A stretch of DNA of 64,000 bases from assembly GCF_002270415.1 (NCBI RefSeq), contig NZ_NNRI01000022.1, forward strand, positions 124,001 to 188,000, read 5' to 3'. The notes beneath the pieces were generated by a model. It was not told the origin of the DNA. It did not search any database and saw only the letters and a list, made by a program, of their open reading frames with translations. The position numbers and the translations under genes were made by a program. This document shows, piece by piece, positions 32,767-40,357 of this stretch (positions are counted from its first letter, which is position 1; each line of letters begins with the position of its first letter). This DNA is from Mesorhizobium sophorae. GTDB taxonomy: Bacteria; Pseudomonadota; Alphaproteobacteria; Rhizobiales; Rhizobiaceae.

Positions 32767-33588
32767 ATGGAAACCACCGAGAAACGCCAGCGCGGTCGGC
32801 CGCGCGCCTTCAACGGGCCATCCGAGCCGACTTCGGTGCAGTCGCTCGACCGGGCACTGCGCATCCTGGCCATTGTCGCCGAAGGCAGCGGCCTGTCCCT
32901 AAGCGAGATATCAGCGCAAAGCGGCCTTGCCGCCTCCACCGCCTACCGCATGCTGACGACACTCGAAAACCATGGCATGGTCGAATTCGACACCAGCGAC
33001 CAGCTGTGGTCGATCGGCGTCGAGACCTACCGCATGGGCGCGGCGTTCCTGCGCCGCCGCAAGCTGGTCGACCGCGCCCGTATCGTCATGCAGGAACTGA
33101 TGGAAAGGACCGGCGAGACCGCCAATCTCGGCGTTGCCGAGGATGATTGCGTGGTCTTCGTCAGCCAGGTCGAGACGCACCAGGCGATCCGCGCCTTCTT
33201 CCGGCCGGGGACGCGCAGCCCTTTCCACGCCTCCGGCATCGGCAAGGCGGTGCTGGCGCATCTTGAGCCGGAGCGTGTCGGCACCATCCTGCGCAAGGCT
33301 GGACTGCAGCGCTTCACCGACAGGACGCTTTCCGACATTTCCGCCCTTGCCCATGACCTGGCAACGATCAAACGGCGTGGCTGGTCGGTGGACGACGAGG
33401 AGCGGCACCCCGGCATGCGTTGCGTGGCAGCCGCCATCTTCAATGAATTCGGCGAGCCGATCGGTGGTGTCTCGGTGTCGGGGCCGACCGTGCGGGTGAC
33501 GCCGGAACGGCTAGCCGAGATCGGCCCTTTGGTGCGCGATGCCGCGGCCGAGGTGACCAGGATGATCGGCGGCGCTCTCTCAGCCTGA
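32767..33588 (+). CDS. IclR-family transcriptional regulator
   Basis: 273 residues from the ATG at 32767; the longer frame from 32665 would run through the control region and is rejected. Winged helix near residues 20-85 (VQSLDRALRILAIVAEGSGLSLSEISAQSGLAASTAYRML), then an IclR effector domain: HQAIRAFFRPGTRSPFHASGIGKAVLAHL, RGWSVDDEERHPGMRCVAAAIFNEFGEP. Divergence from gcl strongly suggests it controls glyoxylate genes, with glyoxylate or a related acid as effector, like AllR/GclR proteins. The effector is inferred. Confidence 0.88.
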   Translation: METTEKRQRGRPRAFNGPSEPTSVQSLDRALRILAIVAEGSGLSLSEISAQSGLAASTAYRMLTTLENHGMVEFDTSDQLWSIGVETYRMGAAFLRRRKLVDRARIVMQELMERTGETANLGVAEDDCVVFVSQVETHQAIRAFFRPGTRSPFHASGIGKAVLAHLEPERVGTILRKAGLQRFTDRTLSDISALAHDLATIKRRGWSVDDEERHPGMRCVAAAIFNEFGEPIGGVSVSGPTVRVTPERLAEIGPLVRDAAAEVTRMIGGALSA

Positions 33589-33604
33589 TGCGGCGCGGGG
33601 AGAC

Positions 33605-33847
33605 TCACCGCCGCGAGTAGGCCAATCGGGCAAAGAACAGGCAAGCAAGCAGACAGCCGATGGCGAACATGCCCCACACCAGCCCGGCCTGTTCAAGAAA
33701 AACCTCGCCGCTTTCGGAATTGTAGCAGCGGCCAAGTTCGTTGAAGCAACCCCGCCACAACCAGTAGCGGTCATGCCAGGCCAGCGCGAACAACAGTGCA
33801 CCGGCTCCCGTGGCGATGGCGAGAACGGCAAAAATTGCTTTCTTCAT
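33605..33847 (-). CDS. Small membrane protein, 80 residues
   Basis: MKKAIFAVLAIATGAGALLF forms a first hydrophobic helix or signal sequence, and AGLVWGMFAIGCLLACLFFARLAY a second near the C-terminus. Between them is a short Cys-containing loop (WRGCFNELGRCYNSE) likely on the periplasmic side. I chose the ATG at 33847 because the upstream extension is Arg/Leu-rich and unlikely. It converges with the IclR gene. No family recognised. Confidence 0.55.
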   Translation of the reverse strand: MKKAIFAVLAIATGAGALLFALAWHDRYWLWRGCFNELGRCYNSESGEVFLEQAGLVWGMFAIGCLLACLFFARLAYSRR

Positions 33848-33999
33848 AGGATCGTTGTCCCACCGCAATAACTCGAAATCATGGCCTCGGTACCCGGCCG
33901 GGACCCGATCCCATCCCCTCCCCCCGAACATCTTGCGAACAGCAAAAAGAGGGGCGGCGGGGGCGCCCCTCCTGCAGTTGATTGAGACGCCACCTCCTC

Positions 34000-34305
34000 T
34001 CAGAGCCGGCAGTAGTGACGGTAGCCGTCGTAGCCGACATAGGTGTCTGAGTCCGGATCGTAGCTTGCGTAGCGGTCGAAGCAGCGGCGGACGTGCCACG
34101 AGCCGCCGTCTTCGTCGACATAGACGGTGCGGGGCTGCTGGGCGAGCAGGGTGCCCAGGACAAAGCCGCCAACGCCGGCGGCGATGCCGATGCCGAGGTC
34201 GTGGTGATGATGCGAATGCGCGGCCGAGGGCTGGACGGTGGCGACCAGCATGGTGGCAGCGACGGTGGTGGCGATGAGGCCGGAAACGAGTGTGCGGGTG
34301 AACAT
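34000..34305 (-). CDS. BA14K-like exported protein
   Basis: 101 residues; the ATG at 34305 follows AAGGAGATC. Signal peptide MFTRTLVSGLIATTVAATMLV(...)QPSAA, a His cluster (HSHHHHD), a glycine-rich hydrophobic segment, then the BA14K-type ending VRRCFDRYASYDPDSDTYVG and YDGYRHYCRL with two conserved Cys. BA14K-family proteins of Brucella and rhizobia are surface or periplasmic proteins of unclear biochemistry. Its leader and signal peptide are near copies of those of the His-rich gene upstream (34755), so the two arose by duplication. Confidence 0.75.
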   Translation of the reverse strand: MFTRTLVSGLIATTVAATMLVATVQPSAAHSHHHHDLGIGIAAGVGGFVLGTLLAQQPRTVYVDEDGGSWHVRRCFDRYASYDPDSDTYVGYDGYRHYCRL

Positions 34306-34329
34306 GATGATCTCCTTGCTTCGTTGAAC

Positions 34330-34348
34330 GAGGCGATCCATCCGCCTC
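34330..34348 (-). promoter_or_regulatory. Leader hairpin of the BA14K-like gene
   Basis: GAGGCG and CGCCTC pair around a 7-base loop, ending 25 bases before the start codon. The same stem with a different loop occurs at 34779-34797 before the paralogous gene. Confidence 0.5.
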
Positions 34349-34518
34349 TTGATCATCTGTCGTGACGGCGAGGAGAAAGGTTCGAAACTTTTTTCGATTT
34401 TCCTGGAGCCGCAGAAATCAACCAGTGTGGAGGCCTGCCGGCGCGATGCCTGCGCGTATCGACGGAAGTCTGGACCTTAGTGTCGAGGCCGGAGGCTCAG
34501 CGACCTGGCGCATAACGC

Positions 34519-34544
34519 AAAAAGGGCGGCCGAAGCCGCCCTTT
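34519..34544 (-). terminator. Terminator of the His-rich gene
   Basis: On the minus strand AAAGGGCGGC and GCCGCCCTTT pair around TTCG and run into TTTGCG. The stem is a perfect 10 bp with a UUCG-type tetraloop. Confidence 0.85.
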
Positions 34545-34563
34545 GGGGAATTGGGTCTCTCCA

Positions 34564-34755
34564 TCAAAGGAAAATGATCACCCGGCCATGGTGGTGGTGG
34601 TGATGATGGTTGTGGTGCCACCACCAATGCTCGAAATGCCTGTAATGGTGATGATGATGCATGCCATGGGCTGACGACGTTCCGACCGTGCCGGCGAGCG
34701 CGCCGGTGGCGACGAAAATGGCAACGAGGCCTGACGTAAGAGTGCGCTTGAACAT
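34564..34755 (-). CDS. Exported histidine-rich mini-protein
   Basis: 63 residues: a signal peptide (MFKRTLTSGLVAIFVATGAL, cleavage near SSA) followed by about 35 residues of which roughly half are His, in runs such as MHHHHHYRHFEHWWWHHNHH. Such clusters bind Zn, Ni or Cu, so periplasmic metal buffering is a reasonable guess. Start context AGGAGATCATC is the same as in the BA14K-like paralogue downstream. It ends in a strong terminator. Function unproven. Confidence 0.65.
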   Translation of the reverse strand: MFKRTLTSGLVAIFVATGALAGTVGTSSAHGMHHHHHYRHFEHWWWHHNHHHHHHHGRVIIFL

Positions 34756-34778
34756 GATGATCTCCTGGATCCTTGATC

Positions 34779-34797
34779 GAGGCGACCCATTCGCCTC
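34779..34797 (-). promoter_or_regulatory. Leader hairpin of the His-rich gene
   Basis: GAGGCG/CGCCTC with loop ACCCATT, 24 bases before the start codon. Its stem equals that at 34330-34348 while the loop differs, suggesting the structure is kept. Confidence 0.5.
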
Positions 34798-34871
34798 TGA
34801 CCATCAGTCGGCGCGGTGCGGCAAATGGTTCGAAAGGTTTCGGAGATTTTTCGGCGGCGCCGGAAGGCGAG

Positions 34872-34952
34872 TGAATAGCGAATAGGGAGTAGCGAGTAGC
34901 GAAAGAGCCGCACTCGCCACCTGGACTATTCGCTATTCGCTATTCCCTACCG
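34872..34952. repeat. Heptamer-based imperfect inverted repeat
   Basis: The left arm repeats a unit like GAATAGC (GAATAGCGAATAGGGAGTAGC) and the right arm holds its complement (ATTCGCTATTCGCTATTCCC), separated by about 30 bases. Similar wording recurs between genes in rhizobia, as I recall. It lies at the 3' side of the 55-residue membrane protein gene and could act as its terminator. Confidence 0.6.
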
Positions 34953-34953
34953 C

Positions 34954-35121
34954 TCACCCCATGCCGGTGACATGGCGAAGCCAGAAGGCGAGTGCGATGA
35001 AGCCGATGATGGTGGTGACGCCGGTCCAGTCGACATTGGCCTTCTTCACATCGCTGATGATTTTCACCAGCAGCATCCAGACTACCAAGATGATGGGGAG
35101 AATGATGACAAACCTGATCAT
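34954..35121 (-). CDS. Small two-helix membrane protein, 55 residues
   Basis: The frame starts MIRFVIILPIILVVWMLLVK, has a short polar loop (ISDVKKANVDWTG) and a second helix (TTIIGFIALAFWLRHVTGMG). AGGGGTG lies 5 bases before the ATG, supporting translation. Two compact helices with a basic loop suggest an inner-membrane peptide. No family recognised. Confidence 0.55.
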   Translation of the reverse strand: MIRFVIILPIILVVWMLLVKIISDVKKANVDWTGVTTIIGFIALAFWLRHVTGMG

Positions 35122-35280
35122 GCGACACCCCTGCTCGAAGCGATTGCACCTTCCAGATATGTAGGAAGCGATTTGACGGTTTTCAGGATGCCCCTCGCGG
35201 CAGTCCAGACGACATGCCGGGTAACCGAAAATGGAGTTTTGTCTTTACAGGCGCAACAAATATGCTAACCGGAGCGCCGT

Positions 35281-35356
35281 GCCCTTGTAGCTCAGCTGGT
35301 AGAGCAGCGGTTTTGTAAACCGAAGGTCGGCGGTTCGATTCCGTCCGGGGGCACCA
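35281..35356 (+). tRNA. tRNA-Thr (UGU)
   Basis: Acceptor GCCCTTG pairs with CGGGGGC (two G-T pairs), the anticodon loop is TTTGTAA with anticodon TGT, the T-loop is TTCGATT, and CCA is encoded. Confidence 0.95.
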
Positions 35357-36219
35357 GCAAAATCAAGTAGTTACGCGGATTTCCCCTACCGTCACTTTGA
35401 TGACATTTGGCATCCGGGTAACGTTCCGGGTAACAGAATCATGATTCAATGAAAAAAGCCCGCCGCCCACGCTAGTTCGGGAGGAGAGTCCCCTTTGCCC
35501 TTGAACAACGGTACGCCTCGCTTAGCTGGATAATAAGCTCGCGCCGGTTGAAGCTCTTCATATTCAAGCTACGTGACTTTCTGCCACAACGTCTGGCGTC
35601 CCCAGCACCCTTAGCGCCGTCTATCCGCACACCATTGCTCCTGGTTCATGGCGAAGGTGATGCAATCATGCCTCCGGCAGAGAGTGTCCGTGCCGCTGAG
35701 CAACTAACGGCGGCCGGTGTGCGGGCTAGCATCTCAATTGAGCCAAGACTCGGCCACCAGGTTTCAACCGCCGGTCTCGCCGACGCCGCCAGTTTCATCA
35801 ATTACGCGCTTGCCTGACTGTGGTCGCGCCCGGTTCGAAAGCCGCCGCTCCGCCATCAATTCGGCTTGGCGGCGGACCGTCCGCACTCCGCCGGTCGCAT
35901 GTATGGCCATATGGGGAAATTGGCGCTGGAGTTCACGGATAAGGCCCGCAAGGGTCGTCGGCGGCGAGACACGTTCCCATGTTTCGAGGCTCGGCCGTTG
36001 AACACCGTGTCGAATATGGCCGCCGCCAAAATCGGGACGAACCTCAACCGGCGCACGGGTTGACCCGCCATGGAGAAGAGTTCCCGAAATTCTAAGCATT
36101 GATGAAATGGCAGCACGGCTTGACTGCTGCTTATGCTAGCATTTTGCGACGGGATCAGCGAGCGGTTTCAGGAATGACCGAGAGCGCGAGCGCTCCAAAA
36201 TATTCGTATTGCCCCGCGT
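35357..36219. other. Scar region downstream of tRNA-Thr
   Basis: About 860 bases without an intact gene. It opens with a repeated CCGGGTAAC word, contains a truncated hydrolase (35548-35817), then sequence with no convincing frame. A gene-poor stretch holding a broken gene next to a tRNA 3' end suggests an old insertion and deletion, although no integrase remnant is recognisable. Confidence 0.45.
35548..35817 (+). pseudogene. C-terminal remnant of an alpha/beta hydrolase
   Basis: 89 codons; only the last two-thirds resemble a phospholipase/carboxylesterase-type hydrolase: TPLLLVHGEGDAIMPPAESV with the catalytic Asp, AAEQLTAAGVRASISIEPRL and GHQVSTAGLADAASFINYAL with the catalytic His. The nucleophile (GxSxG) part is missing, so the protein cannot work. 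The first 25 codons look unrelated, consistent with truncation by rearrangement. Confidence 0.65.
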
Positions 36220-36786
36220 CTATGCCGCGTTCGCCACCTGGGCGGATGCTTTCACTCTGGTGAACGTGTTGCGCACCCTGACCGATCTGTAGACGTAGGC
36301 GACCCATAGTCCGACCAGGACAAACGAGGTTATGGACGTAGCAAGCGCCTCTCCGGTGACCACTTGTCCAACCGGGACGCCGAAAACCGTGGAAACCCAG
36401 ATCGCGTCCAGGATGAATACCACCGGGATTGCTAGCCATTGGGTGAGGAAGAGCTGCTTGAACCTTAGGCTCCGCCTCAGCATGGCAACGAGCACGACCA
36501 CTTGAAGCACCAGAAATGCCAGCACCAGCCCAACCTCGCCGTAGACCACCATGGGTCCGTTCGGCACCAGCATGAGCTGGTTGTAACCATCGCTCGAGGA
36601 ACCCAATGTGGCGAGCGTACGCAATGGAGCCATGGCCTGACCAATCGCGAGAAGCATCAGCCACCCTCCAATTCCGACGAGTTCCGCCGGATTCTGGACG
36701 GGCTTGTAGGCAGATCGAACCGCAAAGAAGACAGGCACTCCGATCAACAACAGAAGTATTGCCCAATGCCAGATGGAAAACTGCAT
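36220..36786 (-). CDS. DUF2569-family membrane protein
   Basis: 188 residues with about five hydrophobic helices: FSIWHWAILLLLIGVPVFFAV, GGWLMLLAIGQAMAPLRTL, VGLVLAFLVLQVVVLVAML, WLAIPVVFILDAIWVSTVFG and ITSFVLVGLWVAYVYRS. The GGWL-A-IG...PL text is the DUF2569 signature. A strong AGGGGAGGGG ribosome site precedes the ATG. The family has no known biochemical role. It lies on the scar side of tRNA-Thr with no evident partners. Confidence 0.7.
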   Translation of the reverse strand: MQFSIWHWAILLLLIGVPVFFAVRSAYKPVQNPAELVGIGGWLMLLAIGQAMAPLRTLATLGSSSDGYNQLMLVPNGPMVVYGEVGLVLAFLVLQVVVLVAMLRRSLRFKQLFLTQWLAIPVVFILDAIWVSTVFGVPVGQVVTGEALATSITSFVLVGLWVAYVYRSVRVRNTFTRVKASAQVANAA

Positions 36787-36898
36787 TCACCCCTCCCCTA
36801 GAAATACACTCATGGGTTGTAGCAGATTTCGGATTCGACTCAAGGGGGTTGAGCCGCGGCTTGGTCCAAAAATCGATTCTGCTGCCTGCTCCTGACAA

Positions 36899-37513
36899 TC
36901 AGACCGCAATCGCCGCCACCAGAATCCGGTTCTGCCGGCGTATCGCGGCGCGCAATTCCGATATCCTCGCCTCGTCGCGTTTCACGAACTCGATGAACAT
37001 CATGTTCATGTTGTTGAAGATCAGTTCGCCGAGTGCTGCCCCGTCGATGTCCTGCCGCACCAGGCCGAGCGCCTGCAGGCGGGAGATCAGCGCGCGGATC
37101 TGTTCGGTCAGTGAACGGTCGAGCGCGGTGTAGGCCTGGCCGAACGGGCTGTCTGGCAGTTGCGTCGAGATCGCCATTGCCTGCCGCCACATCTCCTTGC
37201 TGAGATAGTGCAGCGAGTGTTCGATATAGATGCCGATCAGCGTGTCCAGCGCGTCGCCGACATTGGCCGGCGGCTTGGCGACGACACCTTGCCCGGCATT
37301 CAACACCTCGTTGACTTCCAGCGAGACGATGGCGCCGAGGATGTCGCCCTTGTTCTGGTAGTAATTGTAGATCGTGCCGACCGAGACTTCCGCCTGCGCG
37401 GCGATCGCCTCGATCTTGGCGCCTTCATAGCCGGCCTCGCGGAAAAGCTCTGCCGCCGCCTCGATGATGCGCCTGTGGCGATCCGCTTTTTGCCTTGCCC
37501 GCAATCCGCTCAT
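36899..37513 (-). CDS. TetR-family regulator
   Basis: 204 residues. The N-terminal helix-turn-helix is canonical: RRIIEAAAELFREAGYEGAK then IEAIAAQAEVSVGTIYNYYQNKGDI. The rest is a helical ligand or dimer domain. It diverges from the transporter operon that starts at 37605, and two 13-base palindromes lie between the genes, so it probably represses both directions. The ligand is presumably the amine or amide imported by that system. Confidence 0.9.
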   Translation of the reverse strand: MSGLRARQKADRHRRIIEAAAELFREAGYEGAKIEAIAAQAEVSVGTIYNYYQNKGDILGAIVSLEVNEVLNAGQGVVAKPPANVGDALDTLIGIYIEHSLHYLSKEMWRQAMAISTQLPDSPFGQAYTALDRSLTEQIRALISRLQALGLVRQDIDGAALGELIFNNMNMMFIEFVKRDEARISELRAAIRRQNRILVAAIAV

Positions 37514-37537
37514 ATCAGCCTCTTGCCATAAAAACAG

Positions 37538-37567
37538 AATTGACTCAATTTTAGAATTGGTTCAATT
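37538..37567. promoter_or_regulatory. Tandem TetR-type operators
   Basis: AATTGACTCAATT (37538-37550, a perfect dyad around C) and AATTGGTTCAATT (37555-37567, 5-bp arms) lie side by side with centres 17 bases apart, between the TetR gene and the divergent transporter operon. They fit binding by two repressor dimers. Confidence 0.7.
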
Positions 37568-37604
37568 TTTTGCAAGAAGCCACAAAGGCAAGGGAGAACA
37601 CTCG

Positions 37605-38696
37605 ATGTCCGCATCATCCGCATCCAGGAATCCGCTTTCCACCCTGAGGAGCCATTTGCACGCCGCGTGCGCCGCCACGGCGCTGCTGCTCGACGCCGGC
37701 AGCTTCGCCCAAGCCGCCGATCTCAACGCGCTGATCTGGTGCGATCATTCCGATCCAGCACTTCTGCAGCCCTTCGAGGAGGCCAACAACGTCAAGGTCA
37801 ACGTCAAGGAGTTCGAGGGCACCGGCGCCGGGCTCGCCATCGTCGAGCAGTCGCAGCCAGGCGACTGGGACGTGATGGTGATCGACTCGATCGACGTGCC
37901 GCGCGGCGTCGAAAAGGGCCTGTTCGAGCCGCTGCCCGACGACAAGCTGCCCCTGGCGGACATGTTTCCCCAGGTGAAGATGGAAGGCTCCACCGTGGTC
38001 GGCGGCAAGCGCTACGGCATCACCGAAAAGTTCGGCTACAACACGATCGGCTACAACAAGACCAAGGTCGACCCGGCCGACATGCAGTCGATGGCGGCGC
38101 TGACCGGCGACAAATACAAGGGCAAGGTCGCCATCTACGACTATTATCTGCCGGTCATCGGCATGGCCGCACTCGCCATCGGCAAGAAGACGGCCGATCT
38201 GACCGAAGCCGACCTGCCCGCCCTCAAGGACGAGCTTCTCAAGATGAAGGCCAATGCCAAGCTGGTCGGCGAGGTAACCGCCAGCCAGACGGCGCTGGCG
38301 ACCGGCGAAGTCGATATCCTGGTCGGCGGCGGCGAATGGGTGACGGCCGGGCTGGCCAAGGAGAACCCGGCGCTGGACTTCTCGATCCCCAAGGAAGGTG
38401 CTGTGCTGTGGTCGCAGTCGCTGGCCATGTTCAAGGATTCCAAGAACAAGGACATGGCGCTGAAATTCATCCAGTACATCATGAGCCCGGAGGGCCAGGC
38501 GCGGCTTGCCACCTCTTCCTGCTACTGGGGCATGCCGGCGAACACAAAGGCGGCTTTGACCGACGACCAGAAGAAGATCCTGCGCTTCGACGAACAGCCG
38601 GGCTTCCTCGCCCGCGCCCAGGCCTACCCGGCGCCGAACGCCGACCTCGACAAGAAGATGCAGGATATGTGGACCGAAATGCTGCAGGCAAAGTGA
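37605..38696 (+). CDS. ABC transporter substrate-binding protein, polyamine type
   Basis: 363 residues from the ATG at 37605, with AGGGAG upstream. Signal peptide about 1-36 (ending FAQAA). The mature part matches PotD/PotF-like binding proteins: LNALIWCDHSDPALLQPFEE, GDWDVMVIDSIDVPRGVEKG, YGITEKFGYNTIGYNKTKVD, FIQYIMSPEGQARLA. First gene of a five-gene operon (binding protein, two permeases, ATPase, hydrolase). Substrate is probably a polyamine or related cationic compound; specificity cannot be read from sequence. Confidence 0.88.
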   Translation: MSASSASRNPLSTLRSHLHAACAATALLLDAGSFAQAADLNALIWCDHSDPALLQPFEEANNVKVNVKEFEGTGAGLAIVEQSQPGDWDVMVIDSIDVPRGVEKGLFEPLPDDKLPLADMFPQVKMEGSTVVGGKRYGITEKFGYNTIGYNKTKVDPADMQSMAALTGDKYKGKVAIYDYYLPVIGMAALAIGKKTADLTEADLPALKDELLKMKANAKLVGEVTASQTALATGEVDILVGGGEWVTAGLAKENPALDFSIPKEGAVLWSQSLAMFKDSKNKDMALKFIQYIMSPEGQARLATSSCYWGMPANTKAALTDDQKKILRFDEQPGFLARAQAYPAPNADLDKKMQDMWTEMLQAK

Positions 38697-38709
38697 GCGA
38701 TCACCGCTG

Positions 38710-39573
38710 ATGACCGCTGCAAACAACGGGCGCGCCCTGCCACGGGCGGGCCGCGCCCTGCCCTGGGCGCTGGTCACGCCGGCGCTCGGCTGGACCCTTT
38801 TGTTCTTCGTGCTGCCTTTCATCGCCATGGGGCTGTCCAGTCTGACGGCGCATGAGGGCAGCGGCTTCACGGTGTCCAACTACAGCCAGTTCTTCACCAA
38901 CCCTTCCTACTGGCAAGCGATGGTGAATTCGCTCGAGGTGACGGCGATCGTCACAGTCGTCTCGGTGTTGCTCGCCTATCCCTTCGCCTGGATCCTGGCC
39001 GAACAGGTGCCGGAACGCTGGCAAAGGCTGGCGCTGATGCTGGCCGTGCTGCCGTTCTGGACCTCCTATGTCGTGCGCTCCTATTCCTGGCTGCTGGTAC
39101 TGGCGCAGAACGGCGTCATCAACCGGGCGCTGACGGGCATCGGCGTGGTCGCCGAACCCCTGCAACTCGCCAACACACGTTTCGCCACCGTCACGGGCTT
39201 CGTGCATTTCTTCGTCATGCTTTTGACGCTGACGATCTTCGCCAACCTGAAGCAGTTGAGCCCGAGCTATCGCAAGGCGGCCGCCGATCTCGGCGCCGGG
39301 CCGGTGCGCACCTTCCTGCATGTCATCCTGCCGCTGACCTTGCCCGGCATCATGGTCGGCGCCTTCCTCACCTTCGTGCTCTGCATCGGTGACTACATCA
39401 CGCCGCAGATCCTCGGCGGCAACAACGAGCTTCTGATGCCGCAGCTGGTGATGATGCAGATCGGCCGGCGCGGCGACTTTCCGCTGGCGTCGGCGCTGTC
39501 GATCATCCTGATGGCGGTGGTCACCATCGCCTATCTTGCCTGCGCCCGCTGGCTCAAGATCGAGCGGGCGTGA
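38710..39573 (+). CDS. ABC transporter permease, PotB type
   Basis: 287 residues with six predicted helices and the MetI-type permease loop (SPSYRKAAADLGAGPVRTFLHVILPLTLPGI). It opens with a basic N-terminus and WALVTPALGWTLLFFVLPFI. It starts 13 bases after the binding-protein stop and ends just before the second permease, so the genes form one transport system. The PotB-like partner forms the channel with the next gene product. Confidence 0.9.
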   Translation: MTAANNGRALPRAGRALPWALVTPALGWTLLFFVLPFIAMGLSSLTAHEGSGFTVSNYSQFFTNPSYWQAMVNSLEVTAIVTVVSVLLAYPFAWILAEQVPERWQRLALMLAVLPFWTSYVVRSYSWLLVLAQNGVINRALTGIGVVAEPLQLANTRFATVTGFVHFFVMLLTLTIFANLKQLSPSYRKAAADLGAGPVRTFLHVILPLTLPGIMVGAFLTFVLCIGDYITPQILGGNNELLMPQLVMMQIGRRGDFPLASALSIILMAVVTIAYLACARWLKIERA

Positions 39574-39574
39574 G

Positions 39575-40357
39575 ATGCGCAGGATTGTCCGCATCGTATC
39601 CTGGCTCTATGCGCTTGCCGTCTACGGCTTCATCTTCCTGCCTGTGGTCGTGCTGGTCCTGTTCTCGCTCCAGTCGACCTCCTTTCCGATCCCGCCCTTC
39701 ACCGGCCCGTCGCTGCGCTGGTACGACGTGGTTCTGTCGGACACGCGGCTGACTTCGGCGCTGGTCAATTCGCTGCTGGTTGCCTCGATTTCGTCGCTGG
39801 CCGCCGTCACGCTCGGCTTCCTTTCCGCCTGGGGCTTTGCCCGCTTCGTCCTGCCCGGCTCCGGCCTGCTGCGCGGGCTGATCACGCTGCCCCTGACGGT
39901 CAGCTATCTCATCATCGGCATGGGGCTGCTGGTGCTGTTCAACTGGGCCGGCGTGCCGAAATCATTGCTTGCCGCCGGCATCGGCCATGTCGTGATCAAC
40001 CTGCCGCTGTGCTTTGCCATCATCTACAGCCAGATGGGCGACCACCAGATCAACATCGAACGGGCGGCGCGCGACCTCGGCGCGCCGGAATGGAAGGTGC
40101 TGCTCCTGATCACCGTGCCGGTCATGGCGCCTGCCATATTCGCCGGCTTCTTCCTGTCGATGACCTTCTCCTGGGACGAGTTCGTCATCTCCTTCCTTTT
40201 GACCCGCTTCGACACGACCTTGCCCGTGGAAATCTGGAACCTGCTGCGCTCCGGCCTCAATCCCAAGACCAACGCCGTCGGCTCGCTGGTCTTTGCCGTC
40301 TCCATTGTGCTGGTCGTGCTGTTCGAACTGACATTGCTGCGCCGGAGAAAAGCATGA
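39575..40357 (+). CDS. ABC transporter permease, PotC type
   Basis: 260 residues from the ATG at 39575, one base after the previous stop. Six helices, with the EAA-type loop NIERAARDLGAPEWKVLLLITVPVMAP coupling to the ATPase, and LSMTFSWDEFVISFLLTRFD as in PotC/PotI. Its TGA overlaps the ATG of the ATPase gene (ATGA), so these components are translationally coupled. Confidence 0.9.
   Translation: MRRIVRIVSWLYALAVYGFIFLPVVVLVLFSLQSTSFPIPPFTGPSLRWYDVVLSDTRLTSALVNSLLVASISSLAAVTLGFLSAWGFARFVLPGSGLLRGLITLPLTVSYLIIGMGLLVLFNWAGVPKSLLAAGIGHVVINLPLCFAIIYSQMGDHQINIERAARDLGAPEWKVLLLITVPVMAPAIFAGFFLSMTFSWDEFVISFLLTRFDTTLPVEIWNLLRSGLNPKTNAVGSLVFAVSIVLVVLFELTLLRRRKA

Noticed and set aside
34872..34952. 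Possible CRISPR-like array from the repeated heptamers
   Set aside because: Units are 7 bases, contiguous and inverted, with no spacers and no cas genes. No CRISPR array was seen anywhere in the window.
35764..36099. Minus-strand frame with text like LIRELQRQFPHMAIHATGGV
   Set aside because: No family recognised, no ribosome site, and alternative frames look equally plausible; left as scar sequence.
37614..38879. 421-codon minus-strand frame
   Set aside because: Antisense to the solute-binding protein gene and part of the permease; His/Leu/Gly-rich shadow.
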